Source: Synechococcales cyanobacterium PMM_0003 | Lineage (GTDB): Bacteria; Cyanobacteriota; Cyanobacteriia; Pseudanabaenales; Pseudanabaenaceae | Reading direction: 5' to 3' | Length of the DNA: 6,066 nt | Assembly (NCBI GenBank): GCA_949128015.1 | Contig: CASBRC010000118.1 | Coordinates: forward strand, 1-6,066 | Shown: one piece after another, positions 1-5,168 of the stretch | How positions within the stretch are numbered: position 1 is the first letter of the stretch | Layout: each line of letters begins with the position of its first letter | The notes under the pieces: model-generated | Databases searched by the model: none | The model's input: the letters and a program-made list of their open reading frames with translations, nothing else | Told to the model about the DNA's origin: nothing | Program-made: the position numbers and the translations under genes

Positions 1-299
1 ACCTTATCCTGCTTTAAAAAACTCACAGCCTCCTTTGCTAAACGACTGAGATTTAAAGCTGATTCAATCGTAATATTCTCATTCAGTAAATCTAAAGGGC
101 GACTTTCTACCTGATCAAAATTCACGATATCACCAAGCACTAACCGCAATTTAGTAATTCTCTGATTAATTTGCTGTGACAGATAAGCCAAAGCCCCAAT
201 CGTGAAATAACCTGTAACGATATCTACAGTGCCATCTTCTGTATATTCAGAAATCCATTCATGGACTTTCTGATTTTTATTTTCATTGTCTAATATCAT
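1..299 (-). CDS. N-terminal part of a PLD-like / helicase-family protein (truncated by window edge)
   Basis: An open frame runs without a stop from an ATG at 299 down to the window edge, giving 99 residues and an incomplete codon; the C-terminal part lies outside. The start is supported by a Shine-Dalgarno AAGGA (307-311) seven bases upstream. Residues about 23-60 contain a TVDIVTGYFTIGAL stretch followed by KLRLVLGDIV. This strand-helix-strand pattern resembles the N-terminal phospholipase-D-like domain of large SNF2/DEAD helicase-like proteins, many of which sit in DNA-processing or defence loci. The HxK catalytic motif of PLD enzymes is not visible in the part present. The helicase half is not in the window, so that assignment rests on resemblance of the N-terminus alone. 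It is separated from the upstream same-strand gene by the hairpin at 335-377, so it probably has its own promoter. Confidence 0.6.
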   Translation of the reverse strand, partial: MILDNENKNQKVHEWISEYTEDGTVDIVTGYFTIGALAYLSQQINQRITKLRLVLGDIVNFDQVESRPLDLLNENITIESALNLSRLAKEAVSFLKQDK

Positions 300-306
300 T
301 AACCAA

Positions 307-311
307 TCCTT
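307..311 (-). promoter_or_regulatory. Ribosome binding site of the PLD/helicase-like gene
   Basis: Read on the minus strand this is AAGGA, seven bases before the ATG at 299. It is among the best Shine-Dalgarno matches in the window and fixes the start of the truncated gene. Confidence 0.6.
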
Positions 312-334
312 GCCAAGCTAGCAAATTCTCATGC

Positions 335-377
335 AAATAAAAAGAAAGCCTTGCATCGCAAGGCTTTCTTTTTATTT
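335..377 (-). terminator. 20-bp perfect hairpin, terminator-like
   Basis: Arms 335-354 and 358-377 are perfectly complementary around a three-base loop ATC. The outer stem is A-rich on one side and T-rich on the other, and the inner part is AAGCCTTGC/GCAAGGCTT. It begins six bases after the stop codon of the membrane-protein gene, so a minus-strand transcript would end in a GC-rich stem followed by a U-rich stretch, as in a Rho-independent terminator. The tip (TTGC-ATC-GCAA) is almost the same as that of the palindrome at 5030-5086. Confidence 0.75.
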
Positions 378-383
378 TAGTTT

Positions 384-1973
384 CTAATCGTTCCGTTTGA
401 ATGAGTCTAACCATTCACGTAATTGTTGAGAAGCAATATCTTTGCCACCAAGTCCAAAAGCAACTGCGATCGCAACTGCGATCGCACCAGTTAATAAACC
501 AAAGGCAAGATCGACAATATTACTTGCAACGCCCATTTGCTTGAGAGCCATCGCCGTAATCAAAGCGACAATCGAAATCCGCGCCGCATGGGCAAGGATT
601 CGCGCTTGTCGTCCGCCACTGCTGGCAATCAGGTTAAAGGCGAGATTAGCAAGGTACAAGCCAATCGCAAAAATAACTACGCCGCTTAAAACTTGACCAG
701 CCACTAGCAAAACACCAAAAACAATACGAGTCAGCGCATTGATTTGCAAGACATCAGTAGCTGTGGCGATCGCAACAAGCATAATCGCGAGAAATACGAT
801 GATCCCAACGATTTGCGAAGGTGTTTGTGGTGGGAGCGAAGTTATAGAAGTACTTTCAGTATCTTCATAAACTCGCGATTCCATTGGTGCTACTACTACA
901 ATAGAAGAGAATCCTAACCATCGTAAAATATTATTAAAGCCCAAGCCAGTTAGAATGCCAGAGACTATATCTCTAGCAAACTGACCAAAGAAATAAGCCA
1001 CAGTAAGAATGGCACTAGCCACAAAAACTTGAGGTAAGAATCGCAACACTTGATCGAGCATCGCTGTTGCTGGACGAGAGATTGCGCCAACTTCTAATGC
1101 TTCTAATGTGGAGATCGCTGTGGGAATCAGAATCAATACATAAATGAAATTCCCAACTACTTGAGAAAGTGTATATTCAGTTTGATTAGGAGTCCAACGC
1201 TGAAGGAAACGATCTGCTCCACTAGTAGCTAAGAGATTTGTCACAATCCGCTTTACTGCTTGAGCAACTAACCAACCAATACCACCAATCATCACTGCTT
1301 TGAGGATTTTTGGTAAAGCACTTAAAATCTGATCGACCAGATTTTGTACAGGCTGAAGTGCTTGCACTAAGCCAAGAGTATCAAGGACTAAAGGCAAGAA
1401 TAACAACAGAATAAACCAATACAAAGCTGAGGAGAGAGTCTCACTCAGTGGCATCGCCTGCGTTGTTGAGGCGCTGACTGTCTCGTTTACTTTGGCATCA
1501 ATCTGAGCCGATCGCAAAAAGCGTCCGACGACTATTTTGCTAACTGTTGCCAAAGCCCACGCAATGCCGACTAAGATCGCTGCGCCTCCTAGCTTAGGCA
1601 AGAAAGCAGCAATCTGCCCCAACAAACTATTTAATGGGGTGGCGACTGCATCTAACTTTAAAAATTGGAAGAAGCCAACTAAAGTAAATAGCAGGATAAT
1701 CCAGAAAACCGCAGTGCCAGCCCACTTCTCAATTGGAAAAGCATTACTACGAGAACCTGTTAACCAACCTGCAAGTTTATTATCGATATCTGTTTGCTTT
1801 AGCAACTTTTCGGTCATAGAAGCGAAAAATATCGCAACTACCCAGCCACCGACTAAAATCGCGATCGCAAAGACCAATTGGAACACAAGTCCTTCAGGTC
1901 GGAACAAATCTTCGATTACAAAACTTTTTGTTGTCGAAGTTTGAGCCAAGACAAAAGAAGTGAAATTATGCAT
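384..1973 (-). CDS. Multi-pass TM_helix-repeat membrane protein (CmpX / mechanosensitive-channel-like)
   Basis: This is a 529-residue integral membrane protein with roughly ten to eleven hydrophobic segments (about 29-52, 84-105, 125-146, 183-206, 220-240, 272-293, 313-333, 387-409, 417-450, 465-480, 487-510). A helix beginning LPK/LPQ recurs at residues 125, 220 and 313, a period near 94 residues. This is the layout of Pfam TM_helix (conserved TM helix) proteins, often annotated as mechanosensitive ion channel family or CmpX. The last helix ends AFGLGGKD (505-512), recalling the pore-helix end of MscS relatives, but the MscS cytoplasmic beta domain is absent, so channel activity is inferred. 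The frame also allows a TTG start at 1985. I chose ATG 1973 because GAGG (1980-1983) lies six bases before it and nothing suitable precedes the TTG. The hairpin at 335-377 follows the stop. Confidence 0.8.
   Translation of the reverse strand: MHNFTSFVLAQTSTTKSFVIEDLFRPEGLVFQLVFAIAILVGGWVVAIFFASMTEKLLKQTDIDNKLAGWLTGSRSNAFPIEKWAGTAVFWIILLFTLVGFFQFLKLDAVATPLNSLLGQIAAFLPKLGGAAILVGIAWALATVSKIVVGRFLRSAQIDAKVNETVSASTTQAMPLSETLSSALYWFILLLFLPLVLDTLGLVQALQPVQNLVDQILSALPKILKAVMIGGIGWLVAQAVKRIVTNLLATSGADRFLQRWTPNQTEYTLSQVVGNFIYVLILIPTAISTLEALEVGAISRPATAMLDQVLRFLPQVFVASAILTVAYFFGQFARDIVSGILTGLGFNNILRWLGFSSIVVVAPMESRVYEDTESTSITSLPPQTPSQIVGIIVFLAIMLVAIATATDVLQINALTRIVFGVLLVAGQVLSGVVIFAIGLYLANLAFNLIASSGGRQARILAHAARISIVALITAMALKQMGVASNIVDLAFGLLTGAIAVAIAVAFGLGGKDIASQQLREWLDSFKRND
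462..485. repeat. Tandem 12-bp duplication carrying two HIP1 octamers
   Basis: The 12-mer AACTGCGATCGC occurs twice head to tail (462-473, 474-485), each copy containing the HIP1 palindrome GCGATCGC. On the minus strand it encodes AIAV twice (residues 497-504) in the last membrane helix of the TM_helix protein. Seven further HIP1 sites are scattered through the window (766, 1861, 2438, 2783, 4943, 5537, 6007), six in coding sequence and the last in an intergenic palindrome. HIP1 abundance is a known cyanobacterial genome signature. Confidence 0.9.
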
Positions 1974-1979
1974 ACCACA

Positions 1980-1983
1980 CCTC
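1980..1983 (-). promoter_or_regulatory. Ribosome binding site that decides the start of the membrane protein
   Basis: On the minus strand this reads GAGG (within GAGGTG), six bases before the ATG at 1973. It falls inside the four extra codons that a TTG start at 1985 would add, so it argues for the shorter 529-residue protein. Confidence 0.55.
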
Positions 1984-2048
1984 AATATAAAAGATTAAGG
2001 ACGGGTATCCTCAACCGTATATTAAATGCAGTTGCATAATAGAAAAAG

Positions 2049-2099
2049 GCATAAATAGTTAAGTTTTGATATTTAAACGTAAAGTCAGCTATTTAATGC
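2049..2099 (-). terminator. Possible weak hairpin downstream of the ABC ATPase gene
   Basis: GCATAAATAG (2049-2058) can pair with CTATTTAATGC (2089-2099) with a one-base bulge and a 30-base loop. It starts nine bases past the stop codon of the ABC gene. The stem is AT-rich and the loop long, so it would be a poor intrinsic terminator. It may be chance, or an operator in the 134-bp gap before the membrane-protein gene. That gap also holds a short dyad ATGCA-GT-TGCAT at 2026-2037. Confidence 0.25.
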
Positions 2100-2107
2100 G
2101 ATCCCCA

Positions 2108-3118
2108 CTATCTTTTAGCTTTCTTATTCCCTTTACTAGCCGTTAATATATCTGACTGAGCAATTTCAGCATCTAAAATAGTTTGTCCTGTCGCCGCTAA
2201 AAACACATCGTCAAGACTGGGGCGTGACTGTGACAGGCTGAACACACTAATATCAACAGCCGTTAACATATTCTGAATTTCGCTAATGGCATTAGCATCT
2301 GGTGTAACAAATAAGTTAACCGCGTTACCTTGAGCCGCATTGATTGTAATGCTCTGCACAATTGGTAGTTGCTGCAAAATCTTTTTCGCCTCTTCGGCTT
2401 CATTGCGATCGGCAAATTCACGAATCCTTACGGTAATGCGATCGCCACCCACTTTAGTTTTTAATTCATCGGTTGTGCCTTCAGCAATAATTTTACCCCG
2501 ATCAATAATGGCAACGCGATCGGCAAGGGCATCAATTTCTTCAAGATAATGACTACTGATTAATACGGTCACTCCCGATGCTCGCAGCTTTCTTAAAAAC
2601 TCCCAAATCGCGATCCGACTTTGGATATCTAGCCCTACGGTTGGTTCATCAAGGATCAACACAGATGGCTGATGTAACAAACCTGCGGCTAAGTCTAAAC
2701 GTTTTTTTAAACCGCCCGAATATGTTCCCGAAAGCTTGTCGGCATATGGCTCTAGCTGCAACAAATCTAATACGCTATCAATGCGATCGCTAATTTGCTT
2801 TGGCGGTATGTGATATAAAGCTGCCTGAAAACGTAATAATTCTCGTCCTGTCAAGACTTTATCCAAAGCCACCTCTTGAGCCACGTAACCCAAACGATTG
2901 CGGATAGCTCTTGCCTCTGTTGCTCCAGCCACCTCGATCACACCCGAATCAGGAATAGTCAAAGTACAAATGCAACGCATTGTTGTAGTCTTGCCTGCCC
3001 CATTTGGACCTAATAGCCCATAAATTTGACCTTGCGTAACATTTAGAGAAATTCCATCTACGGCAACGGTCTCTCCATAAGTTTTCTTGAGATTTTCAAT
3101 TCGTACTGCCGACTGCAT
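2108..3118 (-). CDS. DrrA-type ABC transporter ATP-binding protein
   Basis: This 336-residue protein is the nucleotide-binding subunit of an ABC exporter. All ATPase motifs are intact: Walker A GPNGAGKT (37-44), Q-loop Gln81 in YVAQE, signature YSGGLKKR (133-140), Walker B VLILDEP (153-159), and the switch histidine His190 in SSHYLEE. The C-terminal third carries the accessory domain of the daunorubicin-resistance/DrrA family (DUF4162-like), ending with the typical RPSLDDVFLAATG. A basic tail (KGNKKAKR) closes the protein. Such subunits work with a DrrB-like six-helix permease that transports lipids, drugs or polysaccharides; the substrate here cannot be told. No permease gene lies in the window. 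The next gene downstream, 134 bp away, is the TM_helix protein, which is not an ABC permease. The ATG at 3118 lacks a clear Shine-Dalgarno sequence, but the reading begins naturally at the ABC domain (AVRIENLKKTYG). Confidence 0.92.
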   Translation of the reverse strand: MQSAVRIENLKKTYGETVAVDGISLNVTQGQIYGLLGPNGAGKTTTMRCICTLTIPDSGVIEVAGATEARAIRNRLGYVAQEVALDKVLTGRELLRFQAALYHIPPKQISDRIDSVLDLLQLEPYADKLSGTYSGGLKKRLDLAAGLLHQPSVLILDEPTVGLDIQSRIAIWEFLRKLRASGVTVLISSHYLEEIDALADRVAIIDRGKIIAEGTTDELKTKVGGDRITVRIREFADRNEAEEAKKILQQLPIVQSITINAAQGNAVNLFVTPDANAISEIQNMLTAVDISVFSLSQSRPSLDDVFLAATGQTILDAEIAQSDILTASKGNKKAKR

Positions 3119-3152
3119 GGAGTTATCTAATATGACATTCTGTTAAGAAACT

Positions 3153-3182
3153 ATTTTAACCGTGTCGTTCTTCAAACTGCAA
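3153..3182 (-). promoter_or_regulatory. Candidate promoter of the ABC ATPase gene
   Basis: On the minus strand, TTGCAG (3182-3177) is followed after 18 bases by TAAAAT (3158-3153), the latter five of six to the sigma-70 -10 consensus. It would give a leader of about 28 bases. The -35 match is poor, so this is only a candidate. Confidence 0.3.
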
Positions 3183-3194
3183 TAAAATCTCAAA

Positions 3195-3249
3195 GCAAAG
3201 ACCAAAGATAAATGGGGCGTAAAGCGCCCCATTTATCTTTGGTCTTTGC
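3195..3249. repeat. 25-bp perfect palindrome, GGCG/AAGCGC tip class
   Basis: Arms 3195-3219 and 3225-3249 are fully complementary around the loop TAAAG. The tip reads GGGGCGTAAAGCGCCCC. It lies between divergent genes, 77 bases from the ABC start, so it does not end either flanking gene's transcript. The tip resembles those of the hairpins at 4976-5014 and 5169-5188, while the outer stems are unrelated. Confidence 0.9.
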
Positions 3250-3250
3250 T

Positions 3251-3266
3251 GATTGCTACAGCAATC
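3251..3266. repeat. Small GATTGCT/AGCAATC hairpin
   Basis: Seven-base arms (3251-3257, 3260-3266) flank the dinucleotide AC. It begins one base after the preceding palindrome and may be part of the same element or a remnant. Confidence 0.5.
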
Positions 3267-3279
3267 CTAAATAATTCAT

Positions 3280-3311
3280 GAGTAGAGGCAATTCATGAAT
3301 TACCTCTACTC
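3280..3311. repeat. 16-bp near-perfect palindrome without a loop
   Basis: GAGTAGAGGCAATTCA (3280-3295) is followed directly by its reverse complement with one mismatch (3296-3311). The centre is the self-complementary ATTCATGAAT. The nonamer AATTCATGA is also directly repeated at 3273-3281 and 3290-3298. Confidence 0.75.
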
Positions 3312-3337
3312 AATTTAGAGCAAATTCCGAGCAAAAA

Positions 3338-3398
3338 CAAGCCCAGATTTTCTGTAAAAGCCCCTCTTCGAGGGGCTTTTACAGAAAATCTGGGCTTG
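3338..3398. repeat. 29-bp perfect palindrome, NTC triloop class
   Basis: Arms 3338-3366 and 3370-3398 are perfectly complementary around the triloop TTC, making this the longest inverted repeat in the window. The tip reads GCCCCTC-TTC-GAGGGGC. There is no T-run outside the stem and it sits between divergent promoters, so an ordinary terminator role is unlikely. It shares the C-NTC-G tip with the hairpins at 335-377 and 5030-5086. Confidence 0.9.
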
Positions 3399-3621
3399 CT
3401 CTCAATCTGCTATAGGTGGAGAAAATATTCTCTTACAATTGATTTAGGCTTGCTGTATATGTCGAAATATGTCATTAAGTCAACTTTAATTGCATTCTTG
3501 AATGTATAGGCGGATACAGATCTATTATTTAGAAGTTGGAGGACTGAGAAGTCATTCTTAGGTTGGGGACAGATGAAATAAGTATATTTACTAAATTTAT
3601 TTGAGGGGTAAAAAGAAGATT

Positions 3622-4092
3622 ATGCTAACAATGAATCGCACATTGGATGAAAAATTTGGGGATATTGATCGTGTTTATCTAAATGACACCGAGCTTTTGA
3701 ATTTAGAGCGTTTTGCAAATAGTTTTTCAGTACGGGTCAAGACTTACAATCTTTTACGCGATCACGCTGATGAAATCACAATCAAAGCGCTGAAGCTCCT
3801 TGCCCAGCAATATCCTGCATTAGTGCGAAAGCAGTTACAACGCTGCAAATACGACATGTCGAACGTGATTCGCTACACATCACTATCAGTATTGCGTGAT
3901 GATGAAATCTTCTTCCGTGAAGCTCTGATGGATTGGCTGGCAAATATTATCAATTCCTATCAAATTACCAAGGAATGCTCCACTGCATATCGTCTATTGC
4001 AGTCAGTCGTTGACGAGATGTTGCCTGCCGAATGTGCAGCCTTGGTAAAACCCTATTCAGAGATGGCTATATCTGCATTACATAATGCTTAG
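3622..4092 (+). CDS. Phycobiliprotein-like (phycobilisome-family globin) protein
   Basis: This 156-residue protein matches the allophycocyanin/phycocyanin fold along its length: an N-terminal GDIDRVYLNDTEL (13-25) corresponds to the ADAEARYLS region, and RCKYDMSNVIRY (74-85) corresponds to the bilin-attachment helix. Cys75 aligns with the thioether cysteine and Asp78 with the aspartate that holds the chromophore pyrrole nitrogens. The arginine two residues after the cysteine in most subunits is Tyr77. The loop before the cysteine is about eight residues short and lacks PGGNAY, so this is not a standard ApcA/ApcB/CpcA/CpcB subunit. It may bind a bilin, or heme, as reported for some phycobiliprotein-like globins tied to bilin synthesis, or be structural. 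The frame extends to a TTG at 3601. I prefer ATG 3622; ATG 3631 is possible. GAGGGG (3603-3608) is rather far upstream of both. It is probably co-transcribed with the linker gene 128 bp downstream. Confidence 0.8.
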   Translation: MLTMNRTLDEKFGDIDRVYLNDTELLNLERFANSFSVRVKTYNLLRDHADEITIKALKLLAQQYPALVRKQLQRCKYDMSNVIRYTSLSVLRDDEIFFREALMDWLANIINSYQITKECSTAYRLLQSVVDEMLPAECAALVKPYSEMAISALHNA

Positions 4093-4182
4093 ATAGCTCA
4101 ATTACCTACCACAAAATTAGTTATCCAAGCTATAGAGATTTACCTCCGAGATTCTAGGTAATTAATAGCCTGATTGATCAAT
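4093..4182 (+). promoter_or_regulatory. Interleaved inverted repeats between the phycobiliprotein-like and linker genes
   Basis: ATAGCT (4093-4098) can pair with AGCTAT (4128-4133). AATTACCTA (4100-4108) can pair with TAGGTAATT (4155-4163). The second helix starts in the loop of the first and closes outside it, so they form a pseudoknot-like or mutually exclusive pair. A 10-bp palindrome ATTGATCAAT follows at 4173-4182. This could be a regulated leader of the linker gene or an mRNA processing site, but the short helices may be chance. Confidence 0.3.
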
Positions 4183-4208
4183 GTTCAGAAGTTTTTTAGA
4201 GAGTTTTT

Positions 4209-4212
4209 GGAG
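4209..4212 (+). promoter_or_regulatory. Ribosome binding site of the linker gene
   Basis: GGAG lies eight bases before the ATG at 4221, well placed and clearly stronger than the site of the gene upstream. Confidence 0.6.
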
Positions 4213-4220
4213 AATTTGTC

Positions 4221-4973
4221 ATGGATATCCATACCCCCTTTACCATTGAGCGCAAGTCAGCAGAAGCAGATCGTCAGACTGCTCTTAAGCAGATCTATGC
4301 CCAAGTCATAGAGCGTCAGCCCTATGAGTATGAGCGCAAAGAAATTGCCAAGCTCGAAAAAGATTTCCTGAAAGGGAAGCTCGGTGTACGCCATTTCATT
4401 GGTGAGCTAGTCATGTCATCTGTTTATCTCAACAGTTTTTATAAGGGCTGCTCAAATCTCAAATTTGTGGAATGGAGCTTTAAACATCTGCTCGGTAGAG
4501 CGCTACAAGGTAAAGAAGAAATCGCGAAGTACATGGATTTGTTGATGATGCAAGGTGTGTCGGCATTTTTTCATGAAATTATCGGCTCCGAAGAATATCG
4601 CAAAGCCTTTGGCTGTTTCACAATTCCCTATGCCCGTAATGTCAAATTCTATGACTCGCCTCGCAACTATCTCCAGACCGATCTGCTCCAACATGAACAT
4701 GTTGGTCAACGTGGCAAAGTAATTCCCACAATCTATTGGCAACAGCTAGGTATGGATTGCGAAACTGGTACTTGCGTAATGCCCGATCCTCAAGCTGAGA
4801 AACACAAGGCATATCAGTCCCATGAAAAGTCCAAAGTGAAAGAGCCAGTTTCTAAGGCTCTAAATGTAGAAATTGAAGAACTTTTGCAAATGTTGCAGCA
4901 CAGTGACGCGAGACAAGCTTTGCAAAGTATGAATGAAAATCAGCGATCGCTACTTCGCAATCTAGCGAAATAG
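4221..4973 (+). CDS. Single-domain phycobilisome linker polypeptide with C-terminal extension
   Basis: This 250-residue protein has one phycobilisome linker domain (Pfam PBS_linker_poly, about residues 24-140). Landmarks are IYAQVIERQPYEYER (25-39), FLKGKLGVRHFI (49-60), FKHLLGR (87-93), QG (111-112) and SEEYRKAFG (123-131). Such domains sit inside phycobiliprotein rings and set assembly order and energy transfer on the cytoplasmic face of thylakoids. The size suits CpcG/CpcL rod-core linkers, but the usual CpcG N-terminus (ALPLLxYxPxSQ) is missing and no CPCD domain follows. By eye the domain seems closer to ApcE repeat units. Residues 141-185 form a distinctive extension, with SPRNYLQTDLLQHEHVGQRG and a C-x4-C pair (Cys180, Cys185), then a charged linker and a short predicted helical tail (214-250). 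There is no hydrophobic C-terminal helix as in CpcL. It lies downstream of the phycobiliprotein-like gene, its likely partner, and is followed by a terminator. Confidence 0.85.
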   Translation: MDIHTPFTIERKSAEADRQTALKQIYAQVIERQPYEYERKEIAKLEKDFLKGKLGVRHFIGELVMSSVYLNSFYKGCSNLKFVEWSFKHLLGRALQGKEEIAKYMDLLMMQGVSAFFHEIIGSEEYRKAFGCFTIPYARNVKFYDSPRNYLQTDLLQHEHVGQRGKVIPTIYWQQLGMDCETGTCVMPDPQAEKHKAYQSHEKSKVKEPVSKALNVEIEELLQMLQHSDARQALQSMNENQRSLLRNLAK

Positions 4974-4975
4974 GC

Positions 4976-5014
4976 AAAAACGAAAGGTGGCGCTAAGCGC
5001 CACCTCTCGTTTTT
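4976..5014 (+). terminator. Rho-independent terminator of the linker gene
   Basis: Arms 4976-4994 and 4996-5014 pair with one mismatch. The stem has the GC-rich core GGTGGCGCT/AGCGCCACC and ends in a run of five T's, two bases after the linker stop codon. It is a classical intrinsic terminator that also carries the GGCGCNAAGCGCC tip seen at 3195-3249. Confidence 0.85.
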
Positions 5015-5029
5015 ACTGTTTTAAAGATG

Positions 5030-5086
5030 CCCAGTATATTTTTTATAAAGTGTTGCCTCGCAACACTTTATAAAAAATATACTGGG
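5030..5086. repeat. 27-bp perfect palindrome, NTC triloop class
   Basis: Arms 5030-5056 and 5060-5086 are perfectly complementary around the triloop CTC, with the tip GTGTTGC-CTC-GCAACAC. It lies 15 bases after the linker terminator and upstream of the methyltransferase gene. The AT-rich middle of the stem could act as a second terminator, but one already precedes it. Confidence 0.9.
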
Positions 5087-5093
5087 TTTGGAG

Positions 5094-5120
5094 TTGTGTA
5101 CATTTCATTTATGCTGTAAT
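5094..5120 (+). promoter_or_regulatory. Candidate extended -10 promoter of the methyltransferase gene
   Basis: TGC-TGTAAT (5112-5120) fits an extended -10 element (TGn plus five of six to TATAAT), with TTGTGT (5094-5099) 15 bases upstream of the hexamer. Because a terminator and a long palindrome lie between the linker and the methyltransferase, a separate promoter is expected hereabouts. The match is modest. Confidence 0.3.
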
Positions 5121-5122
5121 TG

Positions 5123-5157
5123 CAGATGATATTTTTCCTATGCAAAACCATCATCTG
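5123..5157 (+). promoter_or_regulatory. Inverted repeat CAGATGAT/ATCATCTG in the methyltransferase leader
   Basis: Eight-base arms (5123-5130, 5150-5157) are separated by 19 bases. It lies just downstream of the candidate -10 element, where an operator or a leader hairpin could act. No known regulator site is recognised. Confidence 0.3.
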
Positions 5158-5168
5158 TTGTTAATCTC

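Larger units (their letters stand above)
3119..3621. other. Divergent intergenic region without a supported gene, rich in palindromes
   Basis: This 503-bp stretch lies between the divergently transcribed ABC ATPase and phycobiliprotein-like genes. It holds four palindromes in 3195-3398, annotated separately. The rest (3399-3621) is AT-rich and probably contains the promoter of the phycobiliprotein-like gene; the best match I see is TTGAAT (3498-3503) with TATTAT (3523-3528) at a long 19-base spacing, which is weak. The only short reading frame noticed (16 codons from 3459) has no ribosome site. I recognise no RNA gene, and no CcaR-type G-box could be made out by eye. Confidence 0.7.

Noticed and set aside
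442..696. Plus-strand 84-codon frame antisense to the membrane protein
   Set aside because: It lies wholly inside the strong minus-strand gene, has low-complexity Ala/Ile/Lys composition typical of antisense frames through hydrophobic helices, and no ribosome site.
1537..1944. Plus-strand 135-codon frame antisense to the membrane protein
   Set aside because: A shadow of the TM_helix gene; composition is that of a reversed membrane protein and there is no recognisable domain.
2340..2793. Two plus-strand frames antisense to the ABC ATPase
   Set aside because: The minus-strand frame carries every ABC motif; these are shadow frames.
3195..3398. CRISPR array or insertion sequence
   Set aside because: The palindromes are all different in sequence, there is no regular repeat-spacer pattern, and no transposase frame lies in the gap.
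3844..3897. Initial reading that the bilin cysteine is replaced by valine (aligning SVLRDD with TCLRDL)
   Set aside because: Aligning RCKYDMSNVIRY with the xCLRDMEIILRY helix is far better along its length, and it places Cys75 and Asp78 at the canonical positions.
4503..4742. Minus-strand 79-codon frame inside the linker gene
   Set aside because: It overlaps the conserved linker domain on the other strand and has no features of its own.
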